Assembly: GCA_012513235.1 (NCBI GenBank)
Contig: JAAZCO010000075.1
Location: 1 to 7,434, forward strand
Length of the DNA stretch: 7,434 nt
DNA from: Gammaproteobacteria bacterium
GTDB taxonomy: Bacteria; Pseudomonadota; Gammaproteobacteria; Pseudomonadales; Pseudomonadaceae
Direction of reading: 5' to 3'
Made by a program: the position numbers and the translations under genes
Notes under the pieces: generated by a model
The model's input: only the letters and a program-made list of their open reading frames with translations
What the model was told of the DNA's origin: nothing
Database searches by the model: none
Shown here: positions 1 through 5,224 of the stretch, piece by piece
Layout: each line of letters begins with the position of its first letter
Numbering within the stretch: the first letter of the stretch is position 1

Positions 1-204
1 AAGCTTTTAGAGTGGATGACCACTGAAGAAGCACAAAGCATCTTCGCGGGCGTCAACCAAGAGTTCCCTGCCAACCCAAGCGTTAAGCCTTCAGAAGAAG
101 TGGCTGCTTGGGGTGAGTTCAAAGCCGATACCATTCCTGTGGAAGTGGCCGGTAAGCGTCAAGCAGAAGCGATTCGTTTAATGGACCGTGCTGACTGGCG
201 TTGA
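1..204 (+). CDS. Ferric-iron ABC transporter periplasmic binding protein, C-terminal fragment
   Basis: The first 67 codons in the window, open from base 1 to the TGA at 202-204, are the end of a gene that begins outside. The translation (KLLEWMTTEEAQSIFAGVNQ, then a 'NPSVKPSEEVAAWGEFKAD' segment and a final 'AIRLMDRADWR') matches the conserved C-terminus of Fe(III)-binding proteins of the FbpA/AfuA/FutA group, which are about 330-340 residues long. These proteins carry iron in the periplasm to an inner-membrane permease and ATPase. The signal peptide and most iron ligands lie outside the window, so the substrate is inferred from the family. A hairpin follows 16 bases after the stop and the next gene is convergent, so no permease gene follows directly. 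A binding protein for another small ligand is possible but less likely. Confidence 0.85.
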   Translation, partial: KLLEWMTTEEAQSIFAGVNQEFPANPSVKPSEEVAAWGEFKADTIPVEVAGKRQAEAIRLMDRADWR

Positions 205-220
205 TTGCTGCATAGGCTTT

Positions 221-252
221 ACAACAGACCGCCTTTAAGGGCGGTTTGTTGT
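221..252. terminator. Shared hairpin terminator between convergent genes
   Basis: Arms 221-233 (ACAACAGACCGCC) and 240-252 (GGCGGTTTGTTGT) pair over 13 positions with one G-U wobble around a six-base loop. The right arm is T-rich and runs into TTT on the plus strand. The hairpin begins 16 bases after the binding-protein stop and ends two bases from the yigZ stop codon on the other strand, so it can end transcripts from both sides. Confidence 0.85.
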
Positions 253-254
253 TT

Positions 255-845
255 CTAGGCTGACGCAATTTCGTGTAAAGAGCTGGCACCGCGTGTGGCT
301 TCACTGAGCATAGCTTGCAATCCAGTAACCTGCGTATCTGGCACTGACAGATTTAAAACCGCACCTAGGGCGTCAAACTCTTCACTATTGACCACCCCAC
401 CTGCTTCAGCGATACGCACTTTAAAGATATCTAAGTAGGTATAGGGGCAATGCCCTGTTAATACCCTTTGCGCTACCAGCACTTCACTGCGGGCCGTCTG
501 TAAGACTTGATGAGCACAACCACCATAGGCACGAGCTAAGCCGCCAGTACCCAGCTGAATGCCGCCATACCAACGTGTGACTACGATGAGCACTTGATCA
601 AATCCTTGATGCTCAATCGCCGCTAAAATCGGGCGCCCTGCTGTGCCGCCAGGCTCACCATCATCAGTAAAACGGTACTGCTCACCACAACGCCATGCCC
701 AACAGTTATGCGAGACATTGGGCGTACTCAGCTGCGCAATCAACGCTGGTGCTTGCTCAGCACTGGGTAAGAACACAGCCTGCGCGAGAAAACGGCTTTT
801 GCGGATTTCTTCTTGATAACTGTGTGGTGCTTGGATAATTCGCAT
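255..845 (-). CDS. yigZ: YigZ / IMPACT family protein (UPF0029)
   Basis: This is a complete 196-residue protein, close in length to E. coli YigZ (about 204). The N-terminal IMPACT domain is clear: SHNCWAWR at 45-52, DDGEPGGTAGRPIL at 61-74 and the family signature TRWYGGIQLGTGGLARAY at 90-107. The remainder fits the small C-terminal domain of bacterial members. The fold resembles ribosomal-protein/EF-G-like domains and a role in translation or nucleic-acid binding has been suggested; the bacterial function is not settled, and the old 'proline dipeptidase' label is not supported by any motif here. The start is ATG at 843-845 with AGGG five bases upstream. It lies about 106 bases downstream of nfsB on the same strand, with an imperfect hairpin between them, so co-transcription is possible but not shown. 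Confidence 0.93.
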   Translation of the reverse strand: MRIIQAPHSYQEEIRKSRFLAQAVFLPSAEQAPALIAQLSTPNVSHNCWAWRCGEQYRFTDDGEPGGTAGRPILAAIEHQGFDQVLIVVTRWYGGIQLGTGGLARAYGGCAHQVLQTARSEVLVAQRVLTGHCPYTYLDIFKVRIAEAGGVVNSEEFDALGAVLNLSVPDTQVTGLQAMLSEATRGASSLHEIASA

Positions 846-896
846 TGATACCCTGTCTCAATAACCTTAACAATCGGTCTCGCGCTCAACTTACAC

Positions 897-938
897 ACAG
901 CAGCATGGGTAATCCGCACTGATCACCCGCACTGCTGT
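897..938. repeat. Imperfect inverted repeat between nfsB and yigZ
   Basis: ACAGCAG (897-903) and CTGCTGT (932-938) pair perfectly. After two mismatches TGGGT pairs with ACCCG (one wobble), leaving a loop of about 14 bases. It sits 13 bases beyond the nfsB stop. There is no T-run on either strand, so it may be a weak terminator, an mRNA-processing hairpin or chance. Confidence 0.4.
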
Positions 939-951
939 GGCGTACTCTGGG

Positions 952-1608
952 TTAAATCACGGTGAAAATATCTTCAGCCGCTAAACGTGATTTAGGCAGT
1001 GCCGCATTAAAATCAGAATCAGCATGGTAGCCCAGCGCAACAGCTGTAATGGCAGTTAAATCACGCTCATTTAAGCCAAACTCTGCATCTAAAATAGCCT
1101 GATCAATACCTTCCAACGGCACCGCATCAATGCCCAGCAACCCTGCTCCCAATAAGAAGCTGCCCATATTTAAATAGACTTGTTTTTCCAGCCAGTGCGG
1201 CACATCTTTTTTGGTGAATTTATGCTCATTTAAATAGGCTAAACGCGTATTGTGCGCAGCAGCTTTCACCTCAGGAGCCTTTACAAAGCGGCCATCACGT
1301 TCTTCGGCAGCCAAAACTTTTTGCAAATGGGCATCATCAATCTGTGTTCGTGCACAAAACAACACCACATGCGAAGCATTGAGTATTTTAGCTGCGTTAT
1401 AACTGTAACTACCGCCCGCACCTTGAGCTAAACGTGCTTTACCTTCATCCGTACTGGCGACAATAAAATGCCAAGGCTGAATATTGGTACTCGATGGGCT
1501 TAAACGCAGCAAAGCAAAGAGCTGCTCAACCACAGTTTCGGGGAGCTTTTTTGTGGCATCAAACGCCTTGGTCGCATAACGACGCTGTAACGCTTCAATA
1601 AGTTGCAT
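952..1608 (-). CDS. nfsB: Oxygen-insensitive NAD(P)H nitroreductase / dihydropteridine reductase, NfsB type
   Basis: This 218-residue cytoplasmic FMN enzyme matches E. coli NfsB (217 residues) along its whole length. It reduces nitroaromatics, nitrofurans and quinones by two-electron steps with NAD(P)H. Recognisable blocks are TKAFDATKKL (13-22), SPSSTNIQPWHFIVAST (37-53), N71 and K74 of the FMN site, KQVYLNMGSFLLG (142-154), DAVPLEGID (161-169) and the C-terminal LPKSRL (204-209). Two N-terminal FMN-contact positions differ from E. coli: His11-Ser12 are Tyr-Ala here. Translation could be read from a GTG at 1614, but the Shine-Dalgarno AGAGG lies one base from that codon and seven bases from the ATG at 1608; the ATG also gives the family length. 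The gene is divergent from kdoO. Confidence 0.95.
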   Translation of the reverse strand: MQLIEALQRRYATKAFDATKKLPETVVEQLFALLRLSPSSTNIQPWHFIVASTDEGKARLAQGAGGSYSYNAAKILNASHVVLFCARTQIDDAHLQKVLAAEERDGRFVKAPEVKAAAHNTRLAYLNEHKFTKKDVPHWLEKQVYLNMGSFLLGAGLLGIDAVPLEGIDQAILDAEFGLNERDLTAITAVALGYHADSDFNAALPKSRLAAEDIFTVI

Positions 1609-1615
1609 CAACACA

Positions 1616-1620
1616 CCTCT
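1616..1620 (-). promoter_or_regulatory. Ribosome binding site deciding the nfsB start
   Basis: On the minus strand AGAGG is followed by T, GTG, TTG and ATG in that order. Spacing to the ATG at 1608 is seven bases; to the GTG at 1614 it is one. This selects the ATG and makes the two upstream codons leader rather than coding. Confidence 0.75.
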
Positions 1621-1968
1621 TCTATTGATTATTTACGCTGAAATCAGCCCGTCATAACGCTATGTATGCTTCAAGTTCGGCAATACAGCACATAACACAG
1701 CAGCCTACAGGGATTTTATCCCGAGCTAAAGTCAGCAGCTTACGCAATTGCACAGCCTATTCTTAAGTGCTGCACGTTCTCCATTTCCAACAACCCGATC
1801 ACAACTCGCACAGCCGACATTATCAGCCTTCACACCCGCAATCAGCAGCCTTAGACAGCTTGCAGTCAGCATCTGTGGCGTATTATTTATTTGTGTATAA
1901 CATTCAACTCACCTATTAGGTCTCGGCTTTAACAGTTAGCCAACGTAATACGGCGAAGGCTTATTGAT
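1621..1968. other. Gene-free divergent region between nfsB and kdoO
   Basis: No credible coding frame was found here. It must hold the promoters of both flanking genes. The clearest promoter-like stretch for kdoO is the AT-rich 1880-1901, ending in TATAAC (1896-1901), without a good -35 element; nfsB has only weak candidates near 1626-1636. Other structure: a small perfect hairpin GGGAT-TTT-ATCCC (1710-1722), the octamer GCACAGCC twice (1750-1757 and 1808-1815, 58 bases apart), and three copies of CAGCAGC. The plus strand is rich in C and poor in G through much of 1740-1860. None of this identifies a regulator or an RNA. Confidence 0.5.
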
Positions 1969-2838
1969 ATGAACTCGCAAATTGTAAAAGTCCCCGCAAC
2001 ACAGTGGCAATTACCCGTAACAGACAGCAACTGGATCAACGCGCTTGAGCAAGGCAAAGTCCTGTACTTTCCGACCCTGCCCTTTGCCCTAAGTGAAGAA
2101 GAGCAAACCCTGCTGACACCCGCTGTGCTGGAAGAAAATGTCCGCAATATCAGTTTAGCGGCTGATAATCAGCTCAAAGGCGCCGTGGGTGATGAACCCA
2201 CACAAGAACTGCTAACCGCTATGCTAAAACGCTACCGCACTCAGTCTGAACAGCTGATTTACAGCTTACTGCCCAAGTATAAGGGGGCTGTGCGTCGTGC
2301 ACCCACCAGCTACCGCCCGAAAACAGTCGAAGCTCGCAAGCAATCTTGGCGTGCCGATGACCGCCGCATGCATGTGGATGCCTTTCCATCGCGCCCCAAC
2401 CGTGGCGAACGTATTTTACGCGTGTTTAGTAACCTAAACCCTGAAGGCGTGCCGCGGGTCTGGCGTGTCGGCGAGCCTTTTGCAGATATGGTGAAAACCA
2501 TGCTACCGCGCTGCAAACCCTACGTTGGCTGGCAAGCTAAAGCGCTGAATAAGCTCGGCATCACCAAATCACTGCGCAGTGAATACGACCACTTCATGCT
2601 GCAGTTGCACGACAACATGAAAGCTGACATGCAGTATCAGCAACAAGCTAAACAAATCACTATGCCCTTTGCCTCAGGCTCAGTCTGGGTGTGCTTTTCT
2701 GATCACGCCTTACATGGCGTAGAGTCAGGGCAATATATGATGGAACAAACCTTTCATATTGCTCCAGAAGATCAGTACAACCCGAATATCAGCCCGCTGG
2801 CACATTTAAATCAGGTCATGCAGCGTCCACTGGTATAA
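1969..2838 (+). CDS. kdoO: Kdo 3-hydroxylase, Fe(II)/2-oxoglutarate dioxygenase
   Basis: This complete 289-residue protein is recognised as the Kdo hydroxylase (KdoO) family. Known members use Fe(II), 2-oxoglutarate and O2 to hydroxylate C3 of a Kdo sugar on Kdo2-lipid A, giving Ko in the lipopolysaccharide inner core; the work is done on the cytoplasmic side before export. The iron site shows as His135-Val-Asp137 in RMHVDAFPSRPNRGERILR, with the distal histidine in SDHALHGV (His246 or His249; His249 seems likelier). Arg145 or Arg148 and the MMEQTFHI strand (257-264) are typical of the core. There is no signal peptide or membrane segment. ATG at 1969 follows GAAGG (1955-1959) at nine bases. 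It stands alone: no other core-LPS gene is in the window, and a hairpin follows. Substrate is inferred from the family. Confidence 0.9.
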   Translation: MNSQIVKVPATQWQLPVTDSNWINALEQGKVLYFPTLPFALSEEEQTLLTPAVLEENVRNISLAADNQLKGAVGDEPTQELLTAMLKRYRTQSEQLIYSLLPKYKGAVRRAPTSYRPKTVEARKQSWRADDRRMHVDAFPSRPNRGERILRVFSNLNPEGVPRVWRVGEPFADMVKTMLPRCKPYVGWQAKALNKLGITKSLRSEYDHFMLQLHDNMKADMQYQQQAKQITMPFASGSVWVCFSDHALHGVESGQYMMEQTFHIAPEDQYNPNISPLAHLNQVMQRPLV

Positions 2839-2876
2839 ATTGACCCGCTCGAGCTTAAATCTAGCAATCAACAGTA

Positions 2877-2911
2877 TGCGCAGTCTGAATCACAAATCAT
2901 AAGACTGCGCA
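2877..2911 (+). terminator. Hairpin downstream of kdoO
   Basis: TGCGCAGTCT (2877-2886) and AGACTGCGCA (2902-2911) pair perfectly over ten positions around a 15-base loop, 38 bases after the kdoO stop. No U-run follows, so it is a possible terminator or 3'-end-protecting hairpin rather than a textbook intrinsic terminator. Confidence 0.55.
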
Positions 2912-2916
2912 ACGCC

Positions 2917-2953
2917 ATAACGCGCTATGCGTAATGATTTATGTGCGCGTTAT
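2917..2953. promoter_or_regulatory. Inverted repeat overlapping the probable dehydrogenase promoter
   Basis: ATAACGCGC (2917-2925) and GCGCGTTAT (2945-2953) are perfect 9-base inverted arms separated by 19 bases. The right arm overlaps TATACT (2951-2956), the best -10 candidate for the downstream gene, about 33 bases before its ATG; no strong -35 is present. This arrangement fits an operator for a dimeric repressor or activator. It could also fold as RNA and act as part of the kdoO 3' end. Confidence 0.45.
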
Positions 2954-2988
2954 ACTCGATGTAAACAATAACCTGCATAGGACATCAC

Positions 2989-3723
2989 ATGGCTCGTTTA
3001 CAAGACAAAGTAATTATCATTACCGGTGCCGCCCAAGGTATGGGGGCCACTCATGCTCGCCTGTGTATCGAAGCCGGTGCCAAGGTTGTACTGACCGATA
3101 TCAACGCGGAAAAAGGCCAAGCCTTAGCCACTGAACTGGGCGGCAATGCTTTATTTATCAAGCATGATGTCACCAGTGAAGCAGGCTGGACGCAAGTGGT
3201 TGAGCAAACCGAAGCGCAATTTGGCCCCGTCAATGTGCTGGTCAATAATGCTGGTATTACCATGGCTAAATCAATTTTAGATGTCTCACTTGAAGACTAC
3301 CGTCGCATTATCGATATCAACCAAGTGTCGGTCTTTTTAGGCATGAAAGCCGTTATTCCATCGATGAAAACCAGCCAAAGCGGCTCGATTATTAATATTT
3401 CATCGATCAATGGCTTAGTCGGTGGCGCAATTGGTTATACCGACTCAAAATTTGCGGTGCGCGGTATGACTAAAGCGGCTGCATTAGCCTGTGCGCCTTT
3501 TGGTATTCGTGTGAACTCCGTACACCCAGGTGTAATTGCCACGCCCATGATTATGCAAGGCGACACTAAAGATGTGGTCGAAGCCTTTGCTAAAACTATT
3601 CCGCTCAAGCGTATGGCGCAGCCTGAAGAAGTGAGCAGCGTGATACTGTACCTAGCCTCAGATGAGTCAAGCTACTCAACCGGCGCTGAGTTTGTTGTTG
3701 ACGGTGGTTTAACCGCTCAATAA
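2989..3723 (+). CDS. SDR-family NAD(P)-dependent oxidoreductase (classical type)
   Basis: This 244-residue protein has the full classical short-chain dehydrogenase layout. The nucleotide-binding TGAAQGMG is at 12-19. Asp37 at the end of strand 2 favours NAD over NADP. D60-V61 contacts adenine and NNAG is at 86-89. Active-site residues are Asn111, Ser138/139, Tyr150 and Lys154 (YTDSK), followed by RVNSVHPGVIATPM (174-187) and the C-terminal GAEFVVDGG. The sequence resembles enzymes annotated as glucose 1-dehydrogenase or 3-alpha/20-beta-hydroxysteroid dehydrogenase, but the motifs cannot name the substrate; FabG (NADP, acyl-ACP) is less likely because of Asp37. The loop between the catalytic Ser and Tyr is shorter than usual. 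ATG at 2989 follows AGGA (2979-2982) by six bases. It appears to be a single-gene unit between two hairpins. Confidence 0.92.
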   Translation: MARLQDKVIIITGAAQGMGATHARLCIEAGAKVVLTDINAEKGQALATELGGNALFIKHDVTSEAGWTQVVEQTEAQFGPVNVLVNNAGITMAKSILDVSLEDYRRIIDINQVSVFLGMKAVIPSMKTSQSGSIINISSINGLVGGAIGYTDSKFAVRGMTKAAALACAPFGIRVNSVHPGVIATPMIMQGDTKDVVEAFAKTIPLKRMAQPEEVSSVILYLASDESSYSTGAEFVVDGGLTAQ

Positions 3724-3728
3724 TGATG

Positions 3729-3758
3729 ATTGGGCGACTTGTCATCAAGTTGCCCAAT
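3729..3758. terminator. Hairpin between the dehydrogenase and the convergent nifX-like gene
   Basis: ATTGGGCGACTT (3729-3740) pairs with AAGTTGCCCAAT (3747-3758) over 12 positions with one wobble and a six-base loop. It starts five bases after the dehydrogenase stop. There is no clear T-run on either side, but position and stability suggest a terminator, possibly working in both directions. Confidence 0.75.
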
Positions 3759-3800
3759 ACATTCAATCCCAATACATACAATAGAGTCGGCTCAATACAT
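3753..3800. repeat. Tandem 15-base direct repeats plus a third partial copy
   Basis: CCCAATACATTCAAT (3753-3767) is followed without a gap by CCCAATACATACAAT (3768-3782), which differs at one position. A shorter copy, CTCAATACAT, lies at 3791-3800. The first unit overlaps the right arm of the preceding hairpin. The repeats lie in the tail-to-tail gap, so promoter function is unlikely; they look like a local slippage duplication. Confidence 0.6.
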
Positions 3801-3815
3801 CACAGTAAGCGCAAA

Positions 3816-4184
3816 TCAGTGCTTATGGTCTTGGCAATTACCTGCATGCGGGCTTGATTCTTCAGCTTGCAGCTCACCTTTTAGATACATCAATACCGCT
3901 GTTTCTGGATCAGTTTCTGTGGTGACCAAGCTGGTAATATTTTTACGTGCTAAACGTCGTACTAAACCTTGCCCCATACCCCCAGCAATAAAGATATTAA
4001 TATCATCCAAAGGATGCGGCACCTGGCTATCACTTTCATAAAATGACTGCTCTTTAGGCAGTTCAAGTAATTCTTTGTCGACAATGACACCGTCTTGCGT
4101 ATTAAAAACCCAAAATTTACGACAACGGCCAGCATGCTCAGTGATGTTTTTACGGTTTTGACTGGTGACTGCAATTTTCATCAT
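3816..4184 (-). CDS. NifB/NifX/NafY-family (dinitrogenase Fe-Mo cofactor biosynthesis domain) protein
   Basis: This small cytoplasmic protein of 122 residues is a single Nitro_FeMo-Co domain (PF02579). It opens MMKIAVTSQN, has the conserved HAGRCRKFWVF block (17-27; usually H-F-G-R-C in relatives) and the AGGMGQGLVRRL stretch (67-78). In nitrogen fixers such domains carry FeMo-cofactor or its precursors; members outside nif clusters are common and bind metal clusters of unknown destination. The tail HAGNCQDHKH (113-122) is rich in His and adds a Cys, suggesting extra metal binding. The frame stays open up to 4310, but the 42 extra residues look non-family. GGAG (4190-4193) sits five bases before the ATG at 4184, or eight before the ATG at 4181, so either may be used. 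No nif genes are visible. Confidence 0.88.
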   Translation of the reverse strand: MMKIAVTSQNRKNITEHAGRCRKFWVFNTQDGVIVDKELLELPKEQSFYESDSQVPHPLDDINIFIAGGMGQGLVRRLARKNITSLVTTETDPETAVLMYLKGELQAEESSPHAGNCQDHKH

Positions 4185-4202
4185 AATCTCTCCATATATG
4201 AC

Positions 4203-4234
4203 CTGCAGCACACGCCCGGTGCGTAATACTGCAG
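4203..4234. repeat. Paired CTGCAG sites in the nifX-like leader
   Basis: The self-complementary hexamer CTGCAG occurs at 4203-4208 and 4229-4234, with GCAC and GTGC facing each other between them. In the transcript of the minus-strand gene this could form a modest hairpin shortly upstream of the ribosome site. It could also be coincidence. Confidence 0.25.
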
Positions 4235-4254
4235 AACACTTAAGAATTAAACAT

Positions 4255-4265
4255 ACTATATTGTA
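4255..4265 (-). promoter_or_regulatory. Candidate -10 region for the nifX-like gene
   Basis: On the minus strand the stretch TACAATATAGT holds two overlapping -10-like hexamers, TACAAT and TATAGT, about 70 bases upstream of the start codon. I cannot find a convincing -35 at the right distance, so this is weak evidence that the gene has its own promoter rather than relying on the Nudix gene's. Confidence 0.3.
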
Positions 4266-4315
4266 ACGAAAATTGCTGCTTAGACAGGCAGGGCAAGTTG
4301 TCACCCCCAATAGCT

Positions 4316-4774
4316 TTACTGCAGCACTGATGCTTTAAGCGCATGCTCACTCACAGATGCATGCAACTGCGTCAGCATTGCCTCATCAATCCCGCCCAGT
4401 TTTGGCAGATGGCTCAATGGCACCCAAGATAGGGCAAATTCAATAGGGCCAAGCCCCTCAGATGAGTCACGCTCAAAATGTCGCCAAGAGTCAGGTGTCG
4501 CCTCGTCAGTGTGCAGATGAAAAAAACAAGCCATAATGGTTTCATCACGACCTATCTCCGCTAAATTACGCTCAAAGCAACCTAAGTATTTAACGATTTT
4601 AAGCGCACTTAAGCCCGTTTCTTCCTGTGCTTCACGTAGCGCAGCCACCGCGGGCAGCTCACCTACCTCTACAGTGCCGCCCGGAATTTGCGGCTCTCGA
4701 TAACGGCCATCCACATATTCAAGTATTAACAGCTGATCAGCACGCGTAATATAAGTAAACACACGATGGCGCAT
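4316..4774 (-). CDS. NUDIX hydrolase
   Basis: This 152-residue cytoplasmic protein has a perfect Nudix box at 33-55: G33, E39, R47-E48, E51-E52 and G54, in GGTVEVGELPAVAALREAQE followed by ETGL. These residues bind the divalent metals used to hydrolyse a nucleoside diphosphate linked to another group. A beta-strand start (RVFTYI) and the motif PQIPGGTVEVGE are normal for the family. Nothing in the sequence fixes the substrate; NTP cleaning (MutT-like) or nucleotide-sugar or cofactor hydrolysis are all possible. The ATG at 4774 gives a normal length but has only a poor Shine-Dalgarno. The frame remains open upstream of it, so a somewhat earlier start cannot be excluded. It lies 55 bases downstream of the Trp-rich gene and probably shares its transcript. 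Confidence 0.93.
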   Translation of the reverse strand: MRHRVFTYITRADQLLILEYVDGRYREPQIPGGTVEVGELPAVAALREAQEETGLSALKIVKYLGCFERNLAEIGRDETIMACFFHLHTDEATPDSWRHFERDSSEGLGPIEFALSWVPLSHLPKLGGIDEAMLTQLHASVSEHALKASVLQ

Positions 4775-4829
4775 TATGCCGTCCCAATTGTTGGGCTCCA
4801 GGCGGCTGTCGTATCTCGAATCCAGCCGC

Positions 4830-5045
4830 TCACTGCCAACCCTGACGCCACTGCTCAGTATTTTTTAAGTCGTGCCAATCAATCGCTTCTTCACGCTTTG
4901 TCAGCACCGCCTCTAACAAGCAATGCATCACGTTATCTTCCTCATCAAACTTTAATTCAGTCACCATAAAGTGCTTTTCTTTATTCACGGGCTTCACTGC
5001 TGTCCACTTACTGTGCAGTAATTTTTTCGGATTAATTCTATGCAC
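4830..5045 (-). CDS. TIGR02450 family Trp-rich small protein (DUF2389)
   Basis: This 71-residue protein is recognised by its N-terminal INPKKLLHSKWTAVKP and C-terminal DWHDLKNTEQWRQGWQ, the two conserved ends of the TIGR02450 tryptophan-rich family. Four tryptophans are at 14, 57, 66 and 70. There is no signal peptide or membrane segment. The function of the family is unknown; its size and strong conservation suggest a protein- or nucleic-acid-binding role, but that is a guess. Translation starts at GTG (5043-5045), supported by AGGAG at a spacing of six bases and by agreement with the family's usual N-terminus. It is the first gene of a possible unit with the Nudix gene, and divergent from the AlbA_2-domain gene. 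Confidence 0.9.
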   Translation of the reverse strand: MHRINPKKLLHSKWTAVKPVNKEKHFMVTELKFDEEDNVMHCLLEAVLTKREEAIDWHDLKNTEQWRQGWQ

Positions 5046-5051
5046 GCAAAA

Positions 5052-5056
5052 CTCCT
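5052..5056 (-). promoter_or_regulatory. Ribosome binding site supporting a GTG start
   Basis: AGGAG on the minus strand lies six bases upstream of the GTG at 5045. The next in-frame ATG would come at residue 27 and remove the conserved N-terminal block, so the GTG is the real start. Confidence 0.8.
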
Positions 5057-5112
5057 AACAGGGCATCGATTGGCAATACTTACATCGCCTCAACGGCGGA
5101 TCAAGTAGAATA

Positions 5113-5118
5113 GTTATA
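5113..5118 (-). promoter_or_regulatory. Candidate -10 element for the Trp-rich gene
   Basis: TATAAC on the minus strand lies about 70 bases upstream of the GTG start. The nearest -35-like sequences are poorly matched or badly spaced, so confidence is low. Confidence 0.3.
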
Positions 5119-5172
5119 CCTTATTGTTTGGATTAGGATGTAAGCAATACTGCATTTTTGCTAGGCTTAGAC

Positions 5173-5203
5173 TGATTAATGATCAATCAACCTGCGATAT
5201 ATT
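5173..5203 (+). promoter_or_regulatory. Near-palindrome and candidate promoter of the AlbA_2-domain gene
   Basis: TGATTAATGATCAATCA (5173-5189) is a 17-base palindrome with a single mismatched pair. It is followed by TATATT (5198-5203), a reasonable -10 placed 21 bases before the GTG start. The palindrome covers the place where a -35 would lie, as expected for an operator. The identity of any regulator cannot be told. Confidence 0.4.
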
Positions 5204-5224
5204 ACTGTTTAAAAGGCTAGTGCT

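Noticed and set aside
1609..1614. GTG start for nfsB two codons upstream
   Set aside because: Only one base separates it from the Shine-Dalgarno AGAGG; the ATG at 1608 has proper spacing and the right family length.
3753..3800. CRISPR-like array
   Set aside because: The repeat units are 15 bases, directly adjacent, without spacers, and no cas gene is present.
3730..4041. 103-codon plus-strand open frame
   Set aside because: It lies opposite the well-supported nifX-like gene and has a low-complexity Ser/Pro/Ile composition without family motifs; it is an antisense shadow.
4185..4310. N-terminal extension of the nifX-like protein by 42 residues
   Set aside because: The extension does not resemble the family, and a good ribosome site sits just before the ATG pair at 4184/4181.
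4766..4969. 67-codon plus-strand open frame opposite the Trp-rich gene
   Set aside because: It covers the antisense of a recognised family and has no motif or ribosome site of its own.
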